Assembly (NCBI GenBank): GCA_015061815.1
Contig: SUVW01000017.1
Location: 1-63,803 of the forward strand
Reading direction: 5' to 3'
DNA from: Lentisphaerota bacterium
Lineage (GTDB): Bacteria > Verrucomicrobiota > Lentisphaeria > Victivallales > Victivallaceae
Length of the DNA: 63,803 bases
In this document: in pieces, positions 43,666 to 51,421 of the stretch
Layout: each line of letters begins with the position of its first letter
Numbering within the stretch: position 1 is the first letter of the stretch
Notes under the pieces: generated by a model
What the model was told of the DNA's origin: nothing
Database searches by the model: none
Seen by the model: the letters and a program-made list of their open reading frames with translations, nothing else
Translations under genes and position numbers: made by a program

Positions 43666-45576
43666 ATGACGAAGTGGATGCGTCCGGCAAATTCGGACGG
43701 TGGACAGGCGGTGATGCTGCGCAACCGCTTTACCTGTGATGAAGAAAGCGTGGTAAAATTCCGTTACAGCGCGGATCGTTTTTGTTCCATATTTATTGAT
43801 GGAGTTCTGGTTTCTCACGGTCCGGAGACCGGAGTTCCGGAAAGATGGTATTATCAGGATGTGGAAATAACGGCCGCAGCGGGGGAACACCGGATCGAAG
43901 TCAGATTATGTATTTTTGAACAAAAACTTGCCCCTTTCCGCAGTATCAGCAAAACACCGGGATTTTATTTTGAAAATCTCTCTGCTTTACAGATCGGCCG
44001 GTGGCAGTACGTCATGCTTGCCGGAGAATTCAAGCGTTCTGAATGGGATTGGGGCGGAGTTCCGAAAATTTCCGCCCCGCTGCCGGAAGTACCGGCAAAT
44101 GCGGTGTGGCAGGATGTGGAATATTTTGATGATGACCGGGAACTGCATGCTCCTGACCTGCCCGACTGCCTGCAAGAGGATATAACTGCTTTTGTCCGGC
44201 AGGATGAAGCGGGTAAAACAACGGTAATTTTTGACGGTTACGAGTGTTTTATCGGCATCTACCGTTTCAAAGGGAAAGGTAAAGTCAAAATATATCATGC
44301 GGAAACGCCGTATGCCGATGATATCTGTTACATGCGTTACCTGAAAGGCCGCAAAGGAGAGCGGGACGGCAATATCTTCCATTGCGATCCTAACTGTTTT
44401 GACATCGATGGTGACGTGCAGTGGAGCGACTACACCTGGATAAGCGGCAGATATGTGATAATCGAACATGATCCGGGCGTGGAAATCACTGCTTTGAACT
44501 TCCGCAAATGGGGTTGCCCGATAAAAGAACCGGATTACCGGGAAGCTTCCGGGGAATATCGTGAACTGCTGAAAAAATCTTACCGCACATTGTGCAGCTG
44601 TTCACTGGACATCTATCTGGATTGTCCATATTATGACCAGATGATGTACTCCGGCGACAGTCTGACTGAAATGCTGGCGACTTTGGCCGTTGATCCGGAG
44701 TGCCGTCTGCCGGAAAAGATGCTGAAATATTTTGCATTGAGTCAGAATCAGGATGGTTCGATCGTCGCCCGTTACCCGTGTATAGAGCCGGAATTGAATG
44801 GCGGCATACCGTCATATACTGCATATTTCATACTTTCGTACTGTTATTTTGCGCAGTACCGCAGTAAATCAGCTCTGGTAAAAGAACTGCTGCCCTGCGC
44901 GGAAAAAGCGGCGGAATATATCATTTCCGGTATCACTGCCGATGGTTTATGGGAACCCGGCCGCTGGATGCTGCTGGATTGGGTGAGCTGCTGGAATGAC
45001 GGAGTACCTCTGGGCGGGGACAAGTGCAATTCAGAGATGAATCTGCTGGCGGCACTGGCTCTGAAAAAACTGGCCGGGATCGAAAGATGGGCCGGAAGTG
45101 CCGGACAGGCGGAACGTTGGGAAAAATATTCCGTGCTGCTGACTGAAAGTGCTTACAAACACTTCTTTTTCGCTGATCGCGGATTGTTTGCCAACGACCT
45201 TGAGCACAAATTTTTCGCCGAACACAGTCAGGTTTTGGCGTTGCTTTTGCGCCGGGATGAAAGGATAATCCACGCGCTGCGCTGTGAAGATCTGGCTTCG
45301 TGCGGATCATTTTTCAGCTTTTTCTATCTGGAAGCGTGCTACGAACAGGATCTGCCGGATCTTTTCCGCCGGAAAATAGAGCAGTGGCAGGAAAAAGCTT
45401 CACACGGATTGAAAACTTTACCTGAAGAATTCGGCAATCCCCGTTCAGATTGTCACGGCTGGGGGGCGCATCTGCTCTTTCACCACTATGCTTCAGTTCT
45501 GGGTATGCGTCCGGCTCTTCCGGGAGAGGATGCAAAGCCGGAACGCAAGTTGAAAATATTTGCAAATCAGCAATAA
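43666..45576 (+). CDS. GH78-like alpha-L-rhamnosidase-family enzyme (atypical active-site segment)
   Basis: A 636-residue cytoplasmic protein. Residues of about 10-290 are beta-sandwich domains (YSADRFCSIFIDGVLVSHGPETG..., FDGYECFIGIYRFKGKGKVKIYHAE). The (alpha/alpha)6 barrel begins near 300 with SLDIYLDCPYYDQMMYSGDS, the position of the GH78 'DCP-x-RE-x-x-GW-x-GD' motif, and ends with 'RSDCHGWGAHLLFHHYASVLGMRP'. In canonical GH78 enzymes an Arg-Glu pair follows DCP; here it is Tyr-Asp, so substrate or mechanism may differ. The ATG at 43666 is preferred over a TTG at 43630. It is divergent from AraC and is followed 22 bp later by a secreted DUF6259-like gene with a strong AAGGAGG site. Confidence 0.75.
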   Translation: MTKWMRPANSDGGQAVMLRNRFTCDEESVVKFRYSADRFCSIFIDGVLVSHGPETGVPERWYYQDVEITAAAGEHRIEVRLCIFEQKLAPFRSISKTPGFYFENLSALQIGRWQYVMLAGEFKRSEWDWGGVPKISAPLPEVPANAVWQDVEYFDDDRELHAPDLPDCLQEDITAFVRQDEAGKTTVIFDGYECFIGIYRFKGKGKVKIYHAETPYADDICYMRYLKGRKGERDGNIFHCDPNCFDIDGDVQWSDYTWISGRYVIIEHDPGVEITALNFRKWGCPIKEPDYREASGEYRELLKKSYRTLCSCSLDIYLDCPYYDQMMYSGDSLTEMLATLAVDPECRLPEKMLKYFALSQNQDGSIVARYPCIEPELNGGIPSYTAYFILSYCYFAQYRSKSALVKELLPCAEKAAEYIISGITADGLWEPGRWMLLDWVSCWNDGVPLGGDKCNSEMNLLAALALKKLAGIERWAGSAGQAERWEKYSVLLTESAYKHFFFADRGLFANDLEHKFFAEHSQVLALLLRRDERIIHALRCEDLASCGSFFSFFYLEACYEQDLPDLFRRKIEQWQEKASHGLKTLPEEFGNPRSDCHGWGAHLLFHHYASVLGMRPALPGEDAKPERKLKIFANQQ

Positions 45577-45598
45577 ATCGTAACATAAGGAGGTGTAA

Positions 45599-48500
45599 AT
45601 GAAAAAAATCAAAATTCTCCGGATGTTCTCTGTCATCTTGCTGATGACATTGATTTTCCCGGCATCCGGGGCGGTACAAGTCGGCAATCGCGGCTATACG
45701 GCCACCGCGACAGTGCGGGATTCCGGCCAAAACGGCGTACTTTTGAAAAAAGGTAACGTCTTTCAACTGGAAAGAGTCGGCACAAAGTATATTTTGTCGC
45801 TTTTTGACAACCGGAATAATTGTGCCATAAAGTTGGAAAGTGTTGTGCCGAAGGGAAAAAATTCAGTAGCTATCCAGCTGGAAAGAGTCCACGAGCAGGC
45901 GCAGGGGCAGAATGGATACCGGGCGATATTGATGGTCAACGGTAAACGGACAGCGGATTACGAACGCACTCCGCTGGCGTTGGCATCTTCGGATGTGGCA
46001 TTGAGTACCGGCGAAAAATTTGCCGGAAACATCTTTAAGATAAAAGAAGATTCAAGGCTGCTGACTCCCGGTGAGATCCGGGCGGCATGCGGAGTCAACC
46101 CATCGGTCAACTGGACGAAAAAAGCTTCGGCGAAATATCTGGAAACTCCGGCACTGACAATGGGTATCCGTGCCGGTTCCGGCACCGGCAGTCCGCTTAC
46201 AGGGGTGTATGACAAACTTGCCAGACGTCTGCTCATCCCGGAATCAGGATTGGATTGGGAACTGCAATATCGTGACCGGGATAAAACTTTCCGCTACGTT
46301 GATTCATCGTCGTTCAAATTTGAACCGGTAAAAATCACCTCTGCCGGAAATAAACACACGGTGGATATCATCTGGAAAAATGAGATGTTTCAGGTGACCA
46401 ACCGCTGGCACTTGCACAACGGGCGCATCGAAGCGGAAATGTCGGCAAAGATCCTCCAACCCGGAATAACTCTGGAGAAGATATCTTTCCCGGCAGTAAA
46501 GGTCAACAAACTTGCCGGAAAAAATTTCGCTGTGATCCCCCAATTTTCCGGAATAGAAAAGAGTGACCCGACCGTCAATATGTTCTACCGTGCCCCCTAC
46601 CCCGGCGGCAATGCGACCATGCAGATGACCGCGTTGTACAACGATCTGGGCGATGGGGTTTATCTGGCGCGCGAAGATGGTTCCGGACAGGTGAAAGAGT
46701 TGACCTTTTCCGGCGGCGGCGGCTTTTATGATGCAGTGTGGAGCGTTGCGGTCCCCCGCAATGTTTCCGAAGTCAAACTGCCGGGTACCGGTGTGCTTGA
46801 GCGTTACAAAGGCAGCTGGTTCGAAGCCGGACAGATCTACAAAAAATTCGCCGCCACCGCCCCCTGGTGGATAAAGGAGATCCCGCGCAAAGATACGCCG
46901 AAATGGTTTATGGATATGCCGTTGTGGCTGGTCGGCTACGACATTGACTCCATCGGCACGGTGCGGACACTGGAATCTATGCGCAACTTTTACGGAGTAC
47001 CTTTTGCTCTGGAAACCGGTTTGCTTTACAACAAAAAGGGCAAATGGCGTTTCGGGCCGGACTTTTATTTCAAAAAGAATTTCCTGAACCATCTGGATAA
47101 GATCCAGGCGTTGGGCATTCCGGTCGGTCCGTATTACAATTCGCGGCTGTGCTATGCCGGGGATACCGCCGATGAGGAAAATGATTACTCCACCACCGGC
47201 AAACTTTACGCGGTCAAGGATGAATTCGGCCGGGAACGTCAGGAAAATTACGGCAGAACCGGTATGCATTCGGTCATGTGTCCGGCAAGTCCCGCCTGGC
47301 AGAAACAGCTGTATGACAACATTGAACGTCTGGCCAAAGGCAAGATCGACTTCATCTACCACGATCAGCTGCCCTGCGGACGCGGTTTCCCCTGCTTTGA
47401 TGCTTCTCACGCCCATCAGGTCAATGATCCGGAAGGCTGGCTGAAGAAAGGTCACTGGATCACCTATGGCCGGGTCATGAGCGAATTGCGGAAAAAATAT
47501 CCGGAATTGGCCCACACCGGCGAAGATGCTGCGGAAACCTATCTGCACTGTCTGGATGGATTCATGACCTGGCGGTTCGGCCTGCCCGGACATGTGCCGC
47601 TTTTCCAGTCGGTTTATGCTCCGCGCATCCAGTTTGTCGGTCGCGGCGGTGACAGCCACAGTGTTCCCGGAACTTATGAATCATTCTTTCCGAAATTCGG
47701 AGAACAGTTGGTTTTCAATGAACAGATCGGCTGGCTGGCGGTACAGGAAGTGCCTTATCCCTCCCCCCGCCGGAACTATATCAAAAAACTCGCTCATCTG
47801 CGGCTGGCGGCGGTGGATTTCCTCAACAGTGCCGAGATGCTTGCACCGTTGAAGTTCCGCACTCCTCCGGAAACCATGCGCTGCCGCTGGGGAGTTTCGG
47901 CGTTGGAAAATGTCACCAGCAACAAGATCCTGCACGGGGTCTGGCGGCACACCGACGGCAGAGTTATGATCATATTCCTCAACACGGTAAATGATAAGCA
48001 GAGTGTCACGCCGCTGATCGGTTTCAACTTCAAAAATGTGACTGTCTGCCGGGAAAACGGCAAAATGGTGGAAAAATTCACCGGTAAAGCTCCGGAAAAA
48101 GTGGAACTGCAGCCCTACGGCGTGGAATTCTGGATATTTGATGCTCCGGCAAATGATCCTGCCGTGCAGAAACTTGCCGCAGTTCTGCCGGAAACGGCCA
48201 AAATCATGGATAGTGACCGGGGACCGATGGTTCAGCAGCGGCAGAACTTCAGCAAATGCGAAATGCGCGGAGCGGTGAAAGAGCCGATGTATGCAAAGTA
48301 CGCCCAATGGATGCTCTTTGCCTACCGTGCCACCGGAAAAAATCTTGACAATGATCCAAGCAGCCGTTTTATCCATTGGAACCGCAACTGGATCGCCGCA
48401 CAGGATGGAGCAGTTATCAGTTACGGATTGGCTTTCATCGGCAAAGAGCCGGATTATCTGGAAATTGAACTTGCCACCGATCAGAAAGGGGTCAAGGTGC

Positions 48501-48691
48501 AATTCTGTGATATCGGTCACGACCGTACCGATGAGGTTCTGGCCGAAGTCACCCCGGAACCCGGAGAGTGGTTTGAATTCAAAAAGTACCGGGTGAAATG
48601 GCGCAAAACTTATGAGCGTCCGTGGATCGTTATCAGGGTAAAAGGCGGCACATGCAATATCGGCGCATGGCAGTCGTTTGAAAAAAAATAA
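45599..48691 (+). CDS. Large secreted DUF6259-like putative glycoside hydrolase
   Basis: A 1030-residue protein with a signal peptide (FSVILLMTLIFPASG). It has an N-terminal beta-rich supersandwich-like half (to about 430), a central TIM-barrel-like region and a C-terminal beta domain ending in a carbohydrate-binding-like fold. It resembles DUF6259 proteins of Lentisphaerota and Verrucomicrobiota. Likely barrel strands carry KIDFIYHDQLPCG (Asp584, Asp589), 'LAHTGEDAAETYLHCLDGFMTW' and 'VQEVPYPSPRRNYIKKLAHLRLAAVDFLN'; the acidic residues in the first two are candidate catalytic groups (inference). Its pairing with the cytoplasmic GH78-like enzyme suggests outside cleavage followed by inside processing. 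Confidence 0.7.
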   Translation: MKKIKILRMFSVILLMTLIFPASGAVQVGNRGYTATATVRDSGQNGVLLKKGNVFQLERVGTKYILSLFDNRNNCAIKLESVVPKGKNSVAIQLERVHEQAQGQNGYRAILMVNGKRTADYERTPLALASSDVALSTGEKFAGNIFKIKEDSRLLTPGEIRAACGVNPSVNWTKKASAKYLETPALTMGIRAGSGTGSPLTGVYDKLARRLLIPESGLDWELQYRDRDKTFRYVDSSSFKFEPVKITSAGNKHTVDIIWKNEMFQVTNRWHLHNGRIEAEMSAKILQPGITLEKISFPAVKVNKLAGKNFAVIPQFSGIEKSDPTVNMFYRAPYPGGNATMQMTALYNDLGDGVYLAREDGSGQVKELTFSGGGGFYDAVWSVAVPRNVSEVKLPGTGVLERYKGSWFEAGQIYKKFAATAPWWIKEIPRKDTPKWFMDMPLWLVGYDIDSIGTVRTLESMRNFYGVPFALETGLLYNKKGKWRFGPDFYFKKNFLNHLDKIQALGIPVGPYYNSRLCYAGDTADEENDYSTTGKLYAVKDEFGRERQENYGRTGMHSVMCPASPAWQKQLYDNIERLAKGKIDFIYHDQLPCGRGFPCFDASHAHQVNDPEGWLKKGHWITYGRVMSELRKKYPELAHTGEDAAETYLHCLDGFMTWRFGLPGHVPLFQSVYAPRIQFVGRGGDSHSVPGTYESFFPKFGEQLVFNEQIGWLAVQEVPYPSPRRNYIKKLAHLRLAAVDFLNSAEMLAPLKFRTPPETMRCRWGVSALENVTSNKILHGVWRHTDGRVMIIFLNTVNDKQSVTPLIGFNFKNVTVCRENGKMVEKFTGKAPEKVELQPYGVEFWIFDAPANDPAVQKLAAVLPETAKIMDSDRGPMVQQRQNFSKCEMRGAVKEPMYAKYAQWMLFAYRATGKNLDNDPSSRFIHWNRNWIAAQDGAVISYGLAFIGKEPDYLEIELATDQKGVKVQFCDIGHDRTDEVLAEVTPEPGEWFEFKKYRVKWRKTYERPWIVIRVKGGTCNIGAWQSFEKK

Positions 48692-48724
48692 GTTTCCCCA
48701 ACCAAACAGAAAGGAATTTCAATC

Positions 48725-49578
48725 ATGAAAAAACAAGTACTTGGAAAAGGTAATTACTCCCTTACCGGTAAGGGAGTAAAGCATGGCTTTACTCCCTTAC
48801 CGGTAAGGGAGTAAAGCATGGCTTTACGCTCATCGAGCTGCTCGTGGTGATTGCGATAATCGCCATTCTTGCAGCAATATTGCTTCCGGCTCTCAACTCT
48901 GCCCGCGAGCGCGGTATGAGTGCCAGTTGTGTCAACAATATGAAACAGACATTGCTCGGTACTTTAAGTTATGCCACCGATTTTAATGATACTGTTATGC
49001 TGAAAAAAGGTGATGCGAACACCGGACAAGATGTGTTCCTTTGGAGTATCCCATTCAACCGTTATGTCGGTTCCACTGTCGGTTATAAAAACAGCTACTT
49101 TGACACAGCAACGATTCGATGCCCGAAAACCAAAAAGCCAGTTCCGCCGGTAGATGCAAACGGGGCGTCAACTGTAAATGGTGTAGCGCATTCTGACAAC
49201 AAAGCATATTATGCTGTCACCTATCAAAAACTTGATAATGCATTGCCTTCACGCGATCAAAGCGGTTACAGTTGTGGTACAGCAGCCAACAAAGATGTTG
49301 CACTGGACTTCAAAAAGGTAAAAGAATCATCCCAAACCTTTGTTTTTGGAGAAGGTTACAGAAAAGATACTGCAGATTTCCATTACTGGGCTGATTTTGG
49401 TATTGGCTCGGGAAATGGATGGTATCTGGCCCACAATAATCAGATGACCAACGGCTGGGCAGATGGTCATGTTTCTCAAGAAAGCTTCAGCTATTATCAG
49501 CAGCTCAAAACAGATGGCATTTTGAGTCGTGCAACAGGTATGATCGATTCACGCTTGAATGGTGTAGAGTTTGAATAA
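48725..49578 (+). pseudogene. Type II pseudopilin-like protein gene, frame broken by 35-bp leader duplication
   Basis: An ATG at 48725 with AAAGGA upstream starts [22 protein letters not shown]; reading on through the second copy of a 35-bp repeat gives a stop 10 codons later. With one copy removed the frame continues ...[34 protein letters not shown], a complete prepilin leader (cleavage before F) and 240 more codons to 49578. The body ends with [15 protein letters not shown], the H-X9-DG motif of Lentisphaerota/Planctomycete pilin-like proteins. As it stands no start codon lies in the mature frame before the GTG at 48844, which would delete the processing site. It is therefore either a pseudogene or switched off by the repeat. 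Confidence 0.85.
48756..48825. repeat. Perfect 35-bp tandem duplication in pilin leader
   Basis: Units 48756-48790 and 48791-48825 are identical. Each contains the 20-bp palindrome CTCCCTTACC/GGTAAGGGAG and GTAAAGC-ATG-GCTTTAC (the second arm completed by the next base). 35 is not a multiple of 3, so copy number sets the reading frame of the pilin-like gene. Confidence 0.95.
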
Positions 49579-49600
49579 TTACAGAGTGTGACCATATAAT

Positions 49601-49638
49601 ATACGCCTCAAAGGTCGATCACGGCTTTTGAGGCGTAT
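49601..49638 (+). terminator. Hairpin after the pilin-like gene
   Basis: ATACGCCTCAAA (49601-49612) pairs perfectly with TTTGAGGCGTAT (49627-49638), 22 bp after the stop. There is no T tract, so it may stabilise the mRNA end or act with a factor. Confidence 0.6.
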
Positions 49639-49655
49639 GATTCCGGAGAAAACAA

Positions 49656-49916
49656 AAATATAGGCAATGTCCCAAATTTTGTGAAATTTGCATTCAACAA
49701 CCGTTGATTGCAATAATGGAAAACATAAGGATATATCACCGACATTATGATTTGTCAACCACGCAATAACGGTTTGATCCAACCGGTGGATGCAGTGCGA
49801 GGTAAGGTCGAAGTCAAAACAAGGCGGATGAGCAGGATCCTCCTTCGCCGGAGGCTATGGAGGACAAGGTGCAGTAAACCTGCTCGACTGAACCGGTATC
49901 TGCAGTTTTGACAAGA
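49656..49916 (+). repeat. Structured intergenic repeat, copy B (left end plus core)
   Basis: This is nearly identical to copy A from AAATAT through the GTTTTGACAAGA segment (A 42215-42476), with scattered changes. Several changes keep pairing: GTCAAAA/TTTTGAC here against GTCAAA in copy A, and hairpin ATCCA-ACCGG-TGGAT against ATCCAC-ACG-GTGGAT. The right end of copy A is missing here and appears instead after copy C. The 65-bp unique segment 49917-49981 between B and C contains an inverted pair CACCTTA/TAAGGTG around CTCAAGGCATGAG. Confidence 0.8.
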
Positions 49917-49981
49917 ATATTTTATAATATTAAAACCACCTTATCTCAAGGCATGAGTAAGGTGAAACCGACGGTAAAGAA

Positions 49982-50160
49982 AACGGTTTGATCCAACCGG
50001 TGGATGCAGTGCGAGGTAATGTCGCCGTCAAATCAAGGCGGATGAGCAGGAGTGTACTGAAAGGTACTCGACTGCGAATACGTCCGATGGTTTGACAAGA
50101 GATTACCCGCAATGCGCCACCGACGGTATGATGGCATCACAACAAAAATGGGACAATAAC
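49982..50160 (+). repeat. Structured intergenic repeat, copy C (core plus right end)
   Basis: The core starting AACGGTTTGATCC repeats copy B, but the long apical arm is replaced by a different one (AGTGTAC-TGAAAG-GTACTC). The flanks GGCGGATGAGCAGG and CTCGACTG and the GTCAAA/TTTGAC closing pair are kept. It ends with the same right end as copy A (GCGCCACCGACGG ... GGGACAATAAC), 10 bp before the trehalase start codon. Together B+C look like copy A with its core duplicated. Confidence 0.8.
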
Positions 50161-50170
50161 AAAATATACG

Positions 50171-51421
50171 ATGGATAAGATAAGTCAGTATATATTCGAC
50201 CACTGGGATGATACGGTCAGATATAATCCGGATGATAACGGCACTCTGCTCGGCCTGCCGGAAAAATATATCGTCCCGTCGGTCAAAGATGCTTTTCAGG
50301 AGCTGTATTACTGGGATACGTACTTCGCCTGCCGGGGACTTGCTCTGCAGGGCCGCAAAGAGCTTGTCCGCAGTAATGCGGAAAACTTTTTTTATGAAGT
50401 AAAAAAATTCGGTTTCATCCCCAACGGCAGCCGGACTTTTTATCTTAATCGTTCCCAACCGCCGTTTCTTGGCGCACTGACCGGTCTGGTTCTTGATTTG
50501 TATCCGGATGACCGGTGTTTAAGAGAGCAGGCAAGAGAAGCTCTGCAATTGGAAGTATCATTCTGGGATACTCACCGCCGCGATCCGGAAACCGGCTTGT
50601 ACCATTACGGCAGTGATCCATCAGAGAGCGATATCGCTGATTTTTATCAGGTCGCCGTTGCCCGGCGCGGAGCCGATCCGCAGGAAAATGATCCGCAGAT
50701 CCGCCGCAAAATTGCATTGGCGACCCTTGCCGAAGCAGAATCCGGATGGGATTTCACCCCCCGTTTTGAGGGCAATTGTCATGAGTGTGCGGCAATAGAC
50801 CTTAATTGCCTGTTGTTTCTTTCATTCAAAATGTTGGCAAAGCTTTCCGCCCCGGACAGCGGTCAGGAAAATTTCTGGCAGTCGCGCGCCGATGAGTTGA
50901 ACCGGAATATTCACAAATACTGCCGCCGGCAGGATGGTGTGTTTTTTGATTACAACTTGCGCGAACACCGGTTGTGCAATGTTTTCAGTGCCGCATCCAT
51001 GTATCCGCTGTGGAGCGGCATAGTAAATGCCGCAGATGCCGACGCCGCACGCAAAGAGTGTCTGGAAAAACTGGAATACCCCTTTGGCATATCTGCCGCT
51101 TGCCGGGAACATGCTGCCGGTAATTGGCAATGGGATTATCCCAACGGCTGGCCGTGTCTGCAGCTGATATGTTTTGAAGCACTGGCAAAATACGGTTATC
51201 AGGATGATGCCGCAAGAATCGCCCGGAAATATATAAATACCGTAAGAGAAAATTTTGAAAAAAACAATTCGCTGTGGGAAAAATACAATGTCACAGACGG
51301 TTCAACCAGAGTCACCGCCGAATATGAGATGCCGGAAATGATGGGCTGGACCGCCGGAGTTTATCTGACCGCAAAAGATTTTCTTGAAAACCATCAACCA
51401 AAAAAGGAAGAATTATCATGA
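50171..51421 (+). CDS. GH37-family trehalase (short, cytoplasmic)
   Basis: A 416-residue trehalase-type (alpha/alpha)6 enzyme, hydrolysing alpha,alpha-trehalose to glucose. It carries FQELYYWDTYFACRGL (signature 1, residues 42-57), ESGWDFTPRF with the catalytic acid Asp194, QWDYPNGW (320-327, signature 2), and AEYEMPEMMGWTAGVY with Glu384 as the base. It is about 130 residues shorter than E. coli TreA/TreF at the N-terminus and has no signal peptide. There is no Shine-Dalgarno of note (ACGATGG), and the structured repeat C ends immediately upstream, so the repeat may be its leader RNA. It overlaps the SGNH gene by 4 bp (ATGA). Confidence 0.88.
   Translation: MDKISQYIFDHWDDTVRYNPDDNGTLLGLPEKYIVPSVKDAFQELYYWDTYFACRGLALQGRKELVRSNAENFFYEVKKFGFIPNGSRTFYLNRSQPPFLGALTGLVLDLYPDDRCLREQAREALQLEVSFWDTHRRDPETGLYHYGSDPSESDIADFYQVAVARRGADPQENDPQIRRKIALATLAEAESGWDFTPRFEGNCHECAAIDLNCLLFLSFKMLAKLSAPDSGQENFWQSRADELNRNIHKYCRRQDGVFFDYNLREHRLCNVFSAASMYPLWSGIVNAADADAARKECLEKLEYPFGISAACREHAAGNWQWDYPNGWPCLQLICFEALAKYGYQDDAARIARKYINTVRENFEKNNSLWEKYNVTDGSTRVTAEYEMPEMMGWTAGVYLTAKDFLENHQPKKEELS

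Noticed and set aside
46304..47659. 451-codon minus-strand frame inside the DUF6259-like gene
   Set aside because: Antisense shadow of a gene with signal peptide and strong ribosome site; composition (His, Arg, Gln rich) is that of a reverse frame.
48756..48825. Direct repeats resembling a tiny CRISPR array
   Set aside because: The units are immediately adjacent without spacers and lie inside a gene leader; no cas genes are present.
49917..49981. Possible second tRNA or small known RNA between repeat copies
   Set aside because: Only one short inverted pair is present and no cloverleaf or known RNA motif can be drawn.
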